Shown here one piece after another: positions 7,736 to 15,952 of a stretch of 58,453 nt of DNA (the stretch's first letter is position 1; each line of letters opens with the position of its first letter). Source of the stretch: Betaproteobacteria bacterium (lineage in GTDB: Bacteria; Pseudomonadota; Gammaproteobacteria; Burkholderiales; SG8-39); the NCBI GenBank assembly GCA_947482825.1, contig CANKMT010000024.1:1-58453 (forward strand), in the 5' to 3' direction. A model generated the notes under the pieces. It was not told the origin of the DNA, searched no databases, and saw only the letters and a program-made list of their open reading frames with translations. A program made the position numbers and the translations under genes.

Positions 7736-9783
7736 TCCACGATCAGGTTGCCGTTGGCTTCGAGCGTCACGTGGCCGCCGGGGGCGACGACGAGCGTCGA
7801 GCCGTCTTCCTCCACGAGCAGCGGACCATTGGCGCAGAAGCCGGCGGGCAGGTGTTCGCGCCGGTAGACGGCGGTATCGACAAGGTCGCCGCTTTCCTTG
7901 AAGTAGACCTTGCGGTTGCCCGGGGCTTGGTGCGTGGCGGGCGCCGGCGCGCCGGCGGATCCGGCCGCCGATGCGGACTGCGCTGCGGCGCTCACGGTCA
8001 CGCGGATATTCACGAACTCGATCGTGACCTGCGGCGGCGTGTTGGTGAATTTCTCGCGGTAACCCTGCTCGAAGGCGGCGCGCAATTCGGCGCGGTCGGC
8101 GTAGGGGCCGGCGGGCAGCTTTACGGAGAGGTAGAAGCCCTGGCCGACGAAGCGTCCGTCGGCCGCCCTTTCGATCGTCGCATCTGCGCGTTTCACGCCG
8201 GATTCGGCCAATGAGGCGAGCGCGCCGGCTTCGAGCGCGCGGAAGCGTTCCTCCAACCGGGCGAGGTCGGCCTGGTCCAGGCGCAGGCCGATGGTGGCCA
8301 CGCGGTCCACTCTCGCAGGCGCCGTGATCAGGCCGAAAGCCGAGGCGACACCTGCGGAGGGTGGGCAGATCATCTTCTTCAAGCCCAGCTTCTTCGCCAC
8401 CTGGTAGCCGTGCACCGGACCGCCGCCGCCGGTCACCAGCAGCGTGTAGGCGCGCTGGTCGCGGCCGCGCTCGGCGATGTGCACGCGCGCGGCGCTCGCC
8501 ATGTTCTCGTTCACCACGTTGACGATGCCCCACGCGGTGTCGAGCATCGACAGGCCGATCTTGCGGCCGAGCGCTTCGATGGCCTGCTCGGCTTTGGCTT
8601 TGTGGATTGCAATGGTGCCGCCGGCGAAGTAGTCCGGGTTCAGCACGCCGAGTGCGAGATTGGCGTCGGTCACCGTCGGTTCAATGCCGCCGAGCCCGTA
8701 GCAGGCCGGGCCGGGGACGGAGCCTGAGCTCTGCGGGCCGACCTTGAGCAGCCCGATGGAATCCGTATGCGCGATGCTGCCGCCGCCGGCGCCGATCTCG
8801 ATCAGGTCGACGCTCGGCACCCGGATCGGCAGTCCGCTGCCTTCCATGAAGCGGCGCGTGCGTCCGGCCTCGAAGCCCTGCGCCACCAGCGGGATACCGT
8901 CATCGACGATGCACAGCTTGGCCGTGGTGCCGCCCATGTCGAATGCGAGCAGGCGACTGTGTCCCTTGCCGAGGTGGGCTGCCGCGAGTGCGCCGGCCGC
9001 GGGGCCGGATTCGAGCAGGTGCACCGGCGCGGCCTTGGCCTCCGCGATATGTGTGAAACCGCCCGAGGAGAGCATGAGCGAGAGTTGCGCTTCGATGCCG
9101 AGCGCGCGGAGCTTGTCGCGGATGCCGTCGAGGTAGTTTGCCGCGAGGGGCTTCACGTAGGCGTTCGCCGCCGCGGTGGAGCTGCGCTCGAATTCGCGCA
9201 CTTCGGGGACGATCTCGTGCGAAGCGGTCAGCGCGATGCCGGGGAAGGCGCGGCGCAACTCTGCGGCCGCGCGCCGTTCGTTCTCCGGGTTCGCGTAGGA
9301 ATTCAGGAACACCAGGGCGATCGATTCGACACCTGCGTCGAGGAGTGTTCTCGCAGCGCGATGGAGCGCGGATTCGTCCACTGGCGTCTCGACTGCGCCG
9401 CCGGCCGTGGTGCGCTCGGCCACTTCGAGGCGCAGGTCGCGCGGCACCAGGGGCTCCGGCATGCGGATGTTGAGGTCGTAGAGCTCGAAGCGCCGCTCGC
9501 GGCCGATCTCGAGCACATCGCGAAAGCCCGCGGTCGTGATGAGGCCGGTCACCGCGCCCTTCCTCTCGATCAGTGCGTTGGTGAAGAGTGTGGTGGCATG
9601 CACCACGCGGTCCACGCTCGTCGCCGCAATTTGCGCGTTCAACAGCAGGCTGCGCACGCCTTCGACCACGGCGCGCGAAGGATCGTCTGGCGTGGTCAGC
9701 ACCTTCAGCGCATGCTGCGAAGCGCCGGAGAGCACGAGGTCGGTAAAGGTGCCGCCGATGTCGATCCCGAGCGCAAACTTCAT
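7726..9783 (-). CDS. hyuA: Hydantoinase A/oxoprolinase family subunit
   Basis: 685 residues from the ATG at 9783; the start gives the family's exact N-terminus MKFALGIDIGGTFTDLVL, the first phosphate-binding loop of the ASKHA ATPase fold. A second ATP site is seen in LAFDMGGTTAKLCIV, and the HyuA core continues to IEIGAGGGSIAHTD and GPACYGLGG. It should form a heteromeric complex with HyuB and use ATP to open a cyclic amide or carboxylate an activated substrate. Its start overlaps the stop of the Bug receptor gene (ATGA, 9780-9783) and its stop overlaps the first mini-ORF ATG before hyuB. Receptor and enzyme are therefore one expression unit. The substrate is unknown. Confidence 0.9.
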   Translation of the reverse strand: MKFALGIDIGGTFTDLVLSGASQHALKVLTTPDDPSRAVVEGVRSLLLNAQIAATSVDRVVHATTLFTNALIERKGAVTGLITTAGFRDVLEIGRERRFELYDLNIRMPEPLVPRDLRLEVAERTTAGGAVETPVDESALHRAARTLLDAGVESIALVFLNSYANPENERRAAAELRRAFPGIALTASHEIVPEVREFERSSTAAANAYVKPLAANYLDGIRDKLRALGIEAQLSLMLSSGGFTHIAEAKAAPVHLLESGPAAGALAAAHLGKGHSRLLAFDMGGTTAKLCIVDDGIPLVAQGFEAGRTRRFMEGSGLPIRVPSVDLIEIGAGGGSIAHTDSIGLLKVGPQSSGSVPGPACYGLGGIEPTVTDANLALGVLNPDYFAGGTIAIHKAKAEQAIEALGRKIGLSMLDTAWGIVNVVNENMASAARVHIAERGRDQRAYTLLVTGGGGPVHGYQVAKKLGLKKMICPPSAGVASAFGLITAPARVDRVATIGLRLDQADLARLEERFRALEAGALASLAESGVKRADATIERAADGRFVGQGFYLSVKLPAGPYADRAELRAAFEQGYREKFTNTPPQVTIEFVNIRVTVSAAAQSASAAGSAGAPAPATHQAPGNRKVYFKESGDLVDTAVYRREHLPAGFCANGPLLVEEDGSTLVVAPGGHVTLEANGNLIVEVA

Positions 9784-10739
9784 TGCGGCTTGATGCCCGC
9801 CTCGCGCGTCACGCGGGCCCACTTGGCGATATCGGCGGCGAGGAACTTCGCCAGGTCCTCGGGCGTGCCGCCGATCGGGTCGGAGCCGGCCTGCGCGATC
9901 TTCTCGCGCACGTCGGCGAGCTTCAGCGCGCGGTCCGACTCGGCGTTTAGGCGCGCGACGATGGCCGGCGGCGTGCCGGCCGGCGCGAACAGCGCGAACC
10001 ACGCCACGACCTCGAAGCCCGGCAGCGTCTCCGACACCGCCGGCAGGTCGGGAAAGGCCGGCGAGCGGCGCAGGCTCGTCACCGCGAGGCCGCGCACCTT
10101 GCTCGAACGGATCTGGCTGGCGGCACCCGGCAGGTTCTCGAACATCATCTGGATCTGGCCCCCGAGCAGGTCGATCATCGCCTGCGAAGAGCCTTTGTAG
10201 GGAATGTGGGTGAGCTTCACGTCGGCCATCAGCGCGAACAGCTCGCCGGTGAGGTGGGTGGTCGCGCCGGTGCCGGCCGAACCGTACGTGAGCCTGCCCG
10301 GGTTGGCCTTGGCGTACGCGATCAGCTCGGGCACCGATTTCACCGGCAGGGTCGGGTGCACGATGATCGAGTTCGGCACGTTGGCCACATGCACGATCGG
10401 CGCGAAGTCCTTCACCGGGTCGAAGGGCAGCTTCGCGTAGAGGCTGGGCGCGGTGGAGTGCGAGCCCGGTGCGCCCATCACGATGGTGTAGCCGTCGGGC
10501 GGCGACTTGGCCGCCGCATCGGCGCCGATGGTGCCGCCGGCGCCGGGCTTGTATTCGATGACCACCTGCTGGCCGAGCGATTGGGTGAGCTTGTCGGCGA
10601 CGATGCGCGCGAGGACATCGGTGGTGCCGCCGGCCGCATAGGGGACGATCAGCTTGACCGGCTTGGTGGGGTATTGGGCGTGCGCCTGAAAGCCGAGCGC
10701 GACGAACAGGAGAGCGGGGAGAAATCGCAGGGCGCGCAT
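9780..10739 (-). CDS. Bug/TctC family tripartite tricarboxylate receptor
   Basis: Periplasmic solute-binding protein of 319 residues. The ATG at 10739 gives a clean Sec signal peptide (MRALRFLPALLFVALGFQAHA, cleaved before QYPTKP). The family signatures are the KLIVPYAAGGTTDVLAR strand-loop, the APDGYT-like PPDGYTIVMG motif, the THIPYKG-type loop and the PALPxx-like C-terminal lobe. Known Bug proteins bind carboxylates, amides or amino acids. No TctA/TctB membrane genes are nearby, as is common for orphan Bug receptors. Translational coupling to hyuA suggests it presents the substrate of the HyuAB enzyme, either for import or for sensing. Confidence 0.9.
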   Translation of the reverse strand: MRALRFLPALLFVALGFQAHAQYPTKPVKLIVPYAAGGTTDVLARIVADKLTQSLGQQVVIEYKPGAGGTIGADAAAKSPPDGYTIVMGAPGSHSTAPSLYAKLPFDPVKDFAPIVHVANVPNSIIVHPTLPVKSVPELIAYAKANPGRLTYGSAGTGATTHLTGELFALMADVKLTHIPYKGSSQAMIDLLGGQIQMMFENLPGAASQIRSSKVRGLAVTSLRRSPAFPDLPAVSETLPGFEVVAWFALFAPAGTPPAIVARLNAESDRALKLADVREKIAQAGSDPIGGTPEDLAKFLAADIAKWARVTREAGIKPQ

Positions 10740-10752
10740 TTGGAAGTCCCGG

Positions 10753-11952
10753 TTATGAAAGTTGCGAGAAAGAGGCCGCAATCCGGCGGCAGGATTCTTC
10801 GAGGTTAGCCATCGAAGTGGCAAACGATACCCGGACGTAGGGCGACAAGCCGTAGGCCGCGCCGTGCACCAGCGAAACGCCGCCGTCGAGCAGGTAAAGC
10901 GCGACGTCTTCGTCGTTTGCGAGAATCTTGCCTTGCGGCGTGCGCCTGCCGATTACGCCAGCGCAGGACGGGTAGAAGTAGAACGCGCCGTGCGGCAACG
11001 CGCATTCGATGCCGGGAATCGCGGCCAGCATCGGGTGGATGCGGTCGCGCCGCGCCTGGAATTCCGCGCATCTTTCCCTCACCAGGTCTTGCGGGCCGGC
11101 AAGCGCCGCAAGCGCGGCGGCCTGGCTCACCGCGCTTGCGCTCGAGGTGCTTTGCGACTGCATCTTCGCCATCGCCTTGACGAGCTCGGCCGGGCCGCCG
11201 CCGAAGCCGATCCGCCATCCGGTCATTGCATAGGTTTTCGACACGCCGTTGACCGTAAGCGTGCGCGCGGCAAGCTGCGGCGCCACCGCGGCCATGGTCG
11301 CGAAGCGCTGAGCGTCGAACAAGATGTGCTCGTACATGTCGTCGGAAAGCACCCACACATGCGGGTGGCGCTCGAGCACCGCGGCAAGCCGATTCAGCTC
11401 ATCGGCCGAATACACCGCGCCGCTCGGGTTGGACGGCGAATTGAGGAACAGCCACTTGGTGCGCGGCGAGATCGCGGCCTCGAGTTCCTCGGGCACGAGC
11501 TTGAACCCGTTGGCGGGCGTGGTCGCGATGCACACCGGCCGGCCGTCGGCGAACAGCACTATGTCGGTGTACGAGACCCAGTAGGGCGCCGGCACGATCA
11601 CCTCGTCGCCGGGGTCGAGCGTGGCCATCAGCGCGTTGAAGATCACTTGCTTGCCGCCGTTGGCCACGCTGATGTTGGCGGGCTGGAATGCAAGGCCGTT
11701 CTCGCGCGAGAATTTTTCGATCACGGCCGATTTGAGCTCTGGCGTGCCATCGACGTTGGTGTAGCGCGTCTGCCCCTCGAGCGCCGCTTTGTGCGCGGCC
11801 TCGATGACGTGGACCGGCGTGGGGAAGTCGGGCTCGCCCTGGCCGAGGTTGATGATGTCGCGGCCGGCGGCCTTGAGTTCGCGCGCGCGTTGCGCGGCGA
11901 CGTTGGAGGGCGAGGCCTTGATGCGGCCCGCGCGGCTGGAAAGAAAACCCAT
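10753..11952 (-). CDS. Class I/II pyridoxal phosphate aminotransferase (aspartate aminotransferase-like)
   Basis: 399 residues, full length. Visible fold type I features: substrate-side INLGQGEPDFPTP (residues about 34-46), cofactor-binding NGGKQVIFNAL, NSPSNPSGAVY (Asn binding PLP), LSDDMYEHILF and the Schiff-base lysine K239 in VSKTYAMTGWRIGF. It transfers the amino group of an amino acid such as aspartate to 2-oxoglutarate. It lies 14 bp upstream of the Bug receptor gene in the same orientation and may head the hyu operon, supplying or removing amino groups in the same pathway. The exact substrate is not determinable. Confidence 0.9.
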   Translation of the reverse strand: MGFLSSRAGRIKASPSNVAAQRARELKAAGRDIINLGQGEPDFPTPVHVIEAAHKAALEGQTRYTNVDGTPELKSAVIEKFSRENGLAFQPANISVANGGKQVIFNALMATLDPGDEVIVPAPYWVSYTDIVLFADGRPVCIATTPANGFKLVPEELEAAISPRTKWLFLNSPSNPSGAVYSADELNRLAAVLERHPHVWVLSDDMYEHILFDAQRFATMAAVAPQLAARTLTVNGVSKTYAMTGWRIGFGGGPAELVKAMAKMQSQSTSSASAVSQAAALAALAGPQDLVRERCAEFQARRDRIHPMLAAIPGIECALPHGAFYFYPSCAGVIGRRTPQGKILANDEDVALYLLDGGVSLVHGAAYGLSPYVRVSFATSMANLEESCRRIAASFSQLS

Positions 11953-12018
11953 TATTGGTTACCCACTTGAGGAGCGTTATTCTACTTTCTGGAATTCCGG
12001 TGCGCCGGTAAAAGCGGA

Positions 12019-12459
12019 CTAGCCGTCCGTCTTGCCGGCCGGCGGGATCCAACGCCTCAGGGAGACTATTCCGCCGAGGGTCGCGGCTTTGCGCAGGTAA
12101 CGATCGTCGGCCGTGACCAGGACTGCGTCCCGTTCGAGCGCCAGCGCGTGATACAGCGTGTCGAACAAGTGGTGGTCGAACTGTCTGGCGATGCGGCTGG
12201 CCCGCTTGTAAATCACCGCGTCGGCTTCCACCGCAAGCTCGAGCGCGTCCAACAGATCGACCGCCTCGTCGGCGACTCCGGGGCGCAGGCGCGAGATCAC
12301 CGCCGCAACCTCGGCGAGCCAGTGCGGCGGCTGAACCAGCTCGATGCGATTTTCGCGCACCGCGTTGAGGAGTTCGGCCGCCCGATCGGTATCGGATTCG
12401 ACGGCCGAATCCGGAAGAACCCATTTCACCGCCACGCTTGCGTCCACGACCAGTCTCAT
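12019..12459 (-). CDS. PIN-domain toxin, VapC-like
   Basis: 146 residues. PIN-domain RNases cleave tRNA or rRNA with Mg2+ held by four acidic residues. The first acid is in MRLVVDASVAVKWVLPD, a second near HWLAEVAAVIS, and the last pair lies in HLFDTLYHALALE and VTADDRYL. The start overlaps the stop of the antitoxin gene just upstream (12456-12459), the usual antitoxin-first order. It forms a type II module between the aminotransferase and the MFS transporter genes. No damage is apparent. Confidence 0.85.
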   Translation of the reverse strand: MRLVVDASVAVKWVLPDSAVESDTDRAAELLNAVRENRIELVQPPHWLAEVAAVISRLRPGVADEAVDLLDALELAVEADAVIYKRASRIARQFDHHLFDTLYHALALERDAVLVTADDRYLRKAATLGGIVSLRRWIPPAGKTDG

Positions 12460-12689
12460 GGCCGTCCGGTCTGCCTTGCTTTGCGCACCTCTTGTCCGGT
12501 CGCCGGACGCACGCGCCCTCGCAATTTCAGCAGCGCGTCGATCGCGGCCGCGCGGCGGCGTTCGCGCTTGCGCTCTTCGATCGCCTGGCGCATCAGCCGC
12601 GTCAACACACCGCTCTTGTTCTCGCCTTCGAACGCCTTGCTGAACGCCTGCTTGACGTCGTCCGGGACGCTGAAATTCACGGTGGCCAT
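12456..12689 (-). CDS. Ribbon-helix-helix type antitoxin
   Basis: 77 residues. The N-terminal MATVNFSVPDDVKQAF is a typical RHH beta-strand and first helix, followed by a charged helix (RLMRQAIEERKRERRR) and a basic tail that would wrap the PIN toxin. It should repress its own promoter as a dimer; a perfect inverted repeat lies 20 bp upstream of the start (12709-12727). It overlaps the toxin by 4 bp and is transcribed first. Confidence 0.8.
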   Translation of the reverse strand: MATVNFSVPDDVKQAFSKAFEGENKSGVLTRLMRQAIEERKRERRRAAAIDALLKLRGRVRPATGQEVRKARQTGRP

Positions 12690-12708
12690 GGTGCGTTTTT
12701 CCACGTTG

Positions 12709-12727
12709 TTGTTGAATAGTTCAACAA
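12709..12727. promoter_or_regulatory. Inverted repeat, likely antitoxin operator
   Basis: TTGTTGAA-TAG-TTCAACAA, two perfect 8-bp arms. It sits directly upstream of the RHH antitoxin gene, where a repressor site would cover the promoter. The run GTTCAACAATT is repeated at the operator of another RHH antitoxin at 24511-24530, which supports binding by related RHH proteins. Confidence 0.6.
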
Positions 12728-12757
12728 TTATAGACCCCCGGCTCGCCTTGCCGGCTC

Positions 12758-14101
12758 TTGCACGCAGGCGCGCCATTTCGCGTTGCGTATTGCCAGAAGC
12801 GGTTGCGCAGGCTAGGTTGCCCCCCTTCCTCCAACCGCACTTTCCCTCGCTTGAATCCAACCCTGCGCGCCGGCTATTCCGTGGTTGCCGCCTCGTTCCT
12901 GATCCAGGGCGTGGCGATCGGCGGGATGTTCGCCTACGGGCTGCTGTTCGCCGAGATGATCTCGACCTTCGGCTGGTCGCGGGCCACCATCGCCGGCGCG
13001 ATCTCGGTGGCCACCCTGACGATGGGGATCGTCGGCGTGCTGGCCGGCCGCCTGAACGACCGGTTCGGACCACGCGGCGTGCTGTCGGTGTCGGCGGCCT
13101 TCTACGGCGTGGGATTCATGCTCATGTCCACCCTGAGCGAGCCGTGGCAGCTTTACCTGATCTGGGGTGTGATCGTCGGCATCGGGCTCTCCACGCACGA
13201 CGTCGTCACGCTGGGGACCGTGGCACGCTGGTTTCCGCGCCGGCGCGGATTCATGTCCGCGATCATCAAGATCGGCACCGGCTGCGGGCAGATGACCATC
13301 CCGGTGCTCGTCGCGGCGCTGGTCGCCGCCTACGACTGGCGCATCGCCTGCCAGGTTTTCGGCGCCGGGGCCTTCGTCGTCCTGATGTTTGCGGCGCAGT
13401 TCATGCGCCGCGATCCGGGTGGCGCGGCGGCCGCGCCCGCCGCGCCCGCCGCGGCCGCCGCGTCCGAAGCAGCGCCCGCGTCATCGCCTGCCCCATCGCA
13501 TTCCGGGCCCGACCTGAGCTATCGCACCGCCTTGCGCCTGCCGGCCCTGTGGCTGCTGTGCGCCCACCAGGCCCTGGTGATCGCCTGCCTCGGGACCGTC
13601 ACGATCCACATCGTTCCGCACGCGATCGACCTTGGACTCTCGCGCACCGCCGCGGCCAGCCTGCTCGCGACCATCGGCGGCATCAGCCTGCTCGGACGCC
13701 TGACCGTGGGGTTCACGATCGACCGCATCGGCGGCCGCCGCGCGTTGCTCGCAAGCTATTGCCTGCTGTTCGTCGCGCTGGTCTGGCTGCAGTTCGCCGA
13801 CAAGCCGTGGATGCTGTTCGTGTTCGCCGCGGCGTACGCCATTGCGCACGGCGGATTCTTCACCGCGATTTCGCCGACCGTGGCCGAACTGTTCGGCACT
13901 CGGGCGCATGGCGCGCTGTTCGGTACGGTGCTCTTCTTCGGGACGCTCGGCAGCGCGGTCGGGCCGCTCGCGGCGGGCGCGTCGTTCGATGCCCTGGGCA
14001 GCTATCGAATTGCTTTCGGCATGCTTTGCGTGCTGGCGGCGACGGGATTTGTGCTGATCAGACGGCTTGCGCGGCATCGGCCTGTGCTGGCGTCGACGTA
14101 G
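12758..14101 (+). CDS. Major facilitator superfamily transporter
   Basis: Inner-membrane secondary transporter with twelve predicted segments in two halves separated by an alanine-rich loop (AAAAPAAPAAAAASEAAPAS). The motif GRLNDRFGPRGVL between segments 2 and 3 is the MFS motif A, and its second-half echo is GFTIDRIGGRRALLA. The layout resembles monocarboxylate or oxalate/formate antiporter-type MFS proteins. The true start is uncertain: the first about 31 residues are poorly hydrophobic and unlike the family, and a TTG at 12851 (LNPTLRAGYSVV) would give a normal N-terminus. It is divergent from the upstream toxin-antitoxin pair. The substrate is unknown, probably an organic acid. Confidence 0.88.
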   Translation: MHAGAPFRVAYCQKRLRRLGCPPSSNRTFPRLNPTLRAGYSVVAASFLIQGVAIGGMFAYGLLFAEMISTFGWSRATIAGAISVATLTMGIVGVLAGRLNDRFGPRGVLSVSAAFYGVGFMLMSTLSEPWQLYLIWGVIVGIGLSTHDVVTLGTVARWFPRRRGFMSAIIKIGTGCGQMTIPVLVAALVAAYDWRIACQVFGAGAFVVLMFAAQFMRRDPGGAAAAPAAPAAAAASEAAPASSPAPSHSGPDLSYRTALRLPALWLLCAHQALVIACLGTVTIHIVPHAIDLGLSRTAAASLLATIGGISLLGRLTVGFTIDRIGGRRALLASYCLLFVALVWLQFADKPWMLFVFAAAYAIAHGGFFTAISPTVAELFGTRAHGALFGTVLFFGTLGSAVGPLAAGASFDALGSYRIAFGMLCVLAATGFVLIRRLARHRPVLAST

Positions 14102-14194
14102 CAGGTCGCGGCGCCATGGGAGGAATCTTGACGCTGCGAGACTCATTGAAGAAGCCCAAACGTGGAGAAGCTTCAAAAGTCTGGACAACGCCAC

Positions 14195-14223
14195 TGTCAT
14201 ACAGTACGATAATTTGTATGACA
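14195..14223. promoter_or_regulatory. Inverted repeat overlapping the antitoxin start codon
   Basis: Perfect 9-bp arms TGTCATACA and TGTATGACA separated by 11 bp. The right arm contains the ATG of the antitoxin gene (14218). Binding there would block transcription or translation of the module, as expected for autoregulation. Confidence 0.6.
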
Positions 14224-14496
14224 AAAGTTGGCACTGTGCTTTCGGTACGTCTCGACCCGGCGCTGGCCACCGCGCTCGATCGCCATTGCGCGCAGACCGG
14301 CGCCACGCGCAGTCTCGTGGTGCAGCAAAGTATGGCGCAGTACCTCGCCACGCAGTCCGGCCCGACACTCGGCGAGCTTGCCGAGGCGCTGCTGCCGGCG
14401 ATTCGCCGCGGGGCGACGCGGTCGCGCGATTCCGCGCCGCGCCCTGCGCGCCAGCAACGTTTCCGGGACCGGGTGCATGAAAAGCGTCGTCGTTGA
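14218..14496 (+). CDS. CopG/RHH-like antitoxin
   Basis: 92 residues starting MTKVGTVLSVRLDPALATALDRHC, a ribbon-helix-helix strand and helix, then SLVVQQSMAQYLATQ as the second helix. The C-terminal half is basic and probably disordered until toxin is bound. It overlaps the following PIN toxin gene by 20 bp. Autoregulation is suggested by the inverted repeat over its start codon. Confidence 0.75.
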   Translation: MTKVGTVLSVRLDPALATALDRHCAQTGATRSLVVQQSMAQYLATQSGPTLGELAEALLPAIRRGATRSRDSAPRPARQQRFRDRVHEKRRR

Positions 14497-14896
14497 TTCG
14501 GGCTTCCTGATCGCCCTGTTCGACGACACCGACCCGCTGCACGAGCGCTGCCGCACGTTCTTGCGCGACTACCGCGGGGGCTTCCTCACCACCGAGGCGG
14601 TGCTTACCGAAACCATGGCGCTGCTCGACATCCGCCAGCAATTTCGTTGCCTGGAGTGGCTCGGCGACGCGAACCAGGCGGGACTGCTCGATGTGGATCG
14701 CGAACCGCTCGACTTTCGGTCCATCGAAAAACTCGCGCGCAAATACGCCGACGAGCCCATGGATTTCGCCGACGCCTCGGTGGTCCTGCTTGCAACCCGC
14801 GCCGGAGTGCGCGAAATCCTGACCGCGGACCGGCGCGACTTCGCGGAGTATCGCCTCGGTAGCCGCGCGCGGTTCATCGACGTTCTCGGCGCGTAG
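14477..14896 (+). CDS. PIN-domain toxin, VapC-like
   Basis: 139 residues. Acidic site residues are seen in MKSVVVDSGFLIALFDDTDPLH (Asp7), TTEAVLTETMALL (Glu), PMDFADASVVLLA and LTADRRDFAEYR. Length and layout are normal for a VapC-type endoribonuclease. It forms a type II pair with the overlapping upstream antitoxin. The pair faces the Bug receptor gene, with a likely terminator between. Confidence 0.85.
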   Translation: MKSVVVDSGFLIALFDDTDPLHERCRTFLRDYRGGFLTTEAVLTETMALLDIRQQFRCLEWLGDANQAGLLDVDREPLDFRSIEKLARKYADEPMDFADASVVLLATRAGVREILTADRRDFAEYRLGSRARFIDVLGA

Positions 14897-14912
14897 CCTC
14901 GCCCGGAAAGCG

Positions 14913-14939
14913 CGCCCCGGCAAACGGGGCGTGCCTTTT
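14913..14939 (+). terminator. Rho-independent terminator candidate
   Basis: Stem CGCCCCG / CGGGGCG with a 5-nt loop followed by TGCCTTTTG. It lies in the 50-bp gap between the convergent PIN toxin and Bug receptor genes, where termination is expected. Confidence 0.6.
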
Positions 14940-14946
14940 GCAAATC

Positions 14947-15924
14947 TCAGTTCACGGTGATGTTGCGCTCGCGGATCAGGCGGCTCCACTTCTCGCGCTC
15001 GGCGCGCACATGCGCGGCGAACGTTTCGGGCGGCCCGCCGATGGGCTCGGCGCCCAGTTCGGTCAGCTTCTGCCGCACCTCGTTCGCGGCAAGCACGCCG
15101 GCGATCTCGCGGTTCAGGCGCTGGACGATGTCCTTCGGCGTTCCGGATGCCACTGCAATGCCGCTCCATGACAGGGACTCGTAGCCCGGCACGCCAGCTT
15201 CGGCGATCGTCGGCAGTTCGGGCATCGCAGCCGAGCGCTTCGCACCCGTGACCGCGAGGCCGCGCAGCTTGCCGCCGCGGATGTAAGGGAGCACCGAGGG
15301 CATGTTGTCGAAGATCATCGACACGCGCCCCGCCATCAGGTCGACGAGCGCCTGCCCGCTGCCTTTGTAGGGGATATGCAGCACGTCGATGCCGGCCAGG
15401 CTCTTGAACAGCTCGCCCGACAGGTGCGTGGAACTGCCGGCGCCGGAGGAGGCGAACGAGAGATTGCCGGGCTGGGCCTTGGCCAGTACCACCAACTCGG
15501 CGACGTTCTTTGCAGGGACTTCGGGCGGCACGGTGAGCACGTTGGTGATCGAGGTGGTGAAGGCGACCGGCTCGAGGTCTTTCGCCGCGTCGTAGGTCAT
15601 CGATTTGTACAACGCGTTGTTGATCGCCATCACGCCGGTGGTGGCCATCAGCAGCGTGTAGCCGTCGGGGGCCGATTTTGCGACCGCTTCGCCGCCGATG
15701 TTGCCGGCCGCTCCGGCGCGATTCTCGACCACCACCGATTGCCCGAGCGGACCGGCGAGCCGGTCGGCGAGGATGCGCGCGACGATGTCGGTGGATCCGC
15801 CGGGCGCGAAGGGCACCACGATTCGCAGTGGCTTGGAGGGGTAGTTCTGCGGATGAGGCTGGGCCTGGAGAGCCAGGGCAAGCGAGAGCAGGGATAACCC
15901 GAAAACGAAACGTGTCAATGACAT
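14947..15924 (-). CDS. Bug/TctC family tripartite tricarboxylate receptor
   Basis: 325 residues from the ATG at 15924, which is preceded by AAGGAG at suitable distance; a TTG one codon earlier is a possible alternative. A signal peptide (FGLSLLSLALALQAQPHPQ) leads into YPSKPLRIVVPFAPGGSTDIVAR, the family signature. APDGYTLLMATTG, LHIPYKGSGQALVDL and LPTIAEAGVPGYE are further conserved landmarks. It is a periplasmic binding protein for an unknown carboxylate or amide. It lies 29 bp downstream of leuB in the same orientation and may be cotranscribed. No TctAB membrane genes are present. Confidence 0.9.
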   Translation of the reverse strand: MSLTRFVFGLSLLSLALALQAQPHPQNYPSKPLRIVVPFAPGGSTDIVARILADRLAGPLGQSVVVENRAGAAGNIGGEAVAKSAPDGYTLLMATTGVMAINNALYKSMTYDAAKDLEPVAFTTSITNVLTVPPEVPAKNVAELVVLAKAQPGNLSFASSGAGSSTHLSGELFKSLAGIDVLHIPYKGSGQALVDLMAGRVSMIFDNMPSVLPYIRGGKLRGLAVTGAKRSAAMPELPTIAEAGVPGYESLSWSGIAVASGTPKDIVQRLNREIAGVLAANEVRQKLTELGAEPIGGPPETFAAHVRAEREKWSRLIRERNITVN

Positions 15925-15952
15925 CAAGTCATCTCCTTTGCGTCAGCCTTGT

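Noticed and set aside
5885..7867. Long open frame of 660 codons on the plus strand
   Set aside because: It is antisense to hyuB, its translation is rich in Arg/Gly/His without domains, and it is explained by GC-rich codon bias.
12148..14496. Plus-strand open frame of over 780 codons
   Set aside because: It crosses the PIN/RHH genes and the MFS gene out of frame; only its last 92 codons, the antitoxin, are real.
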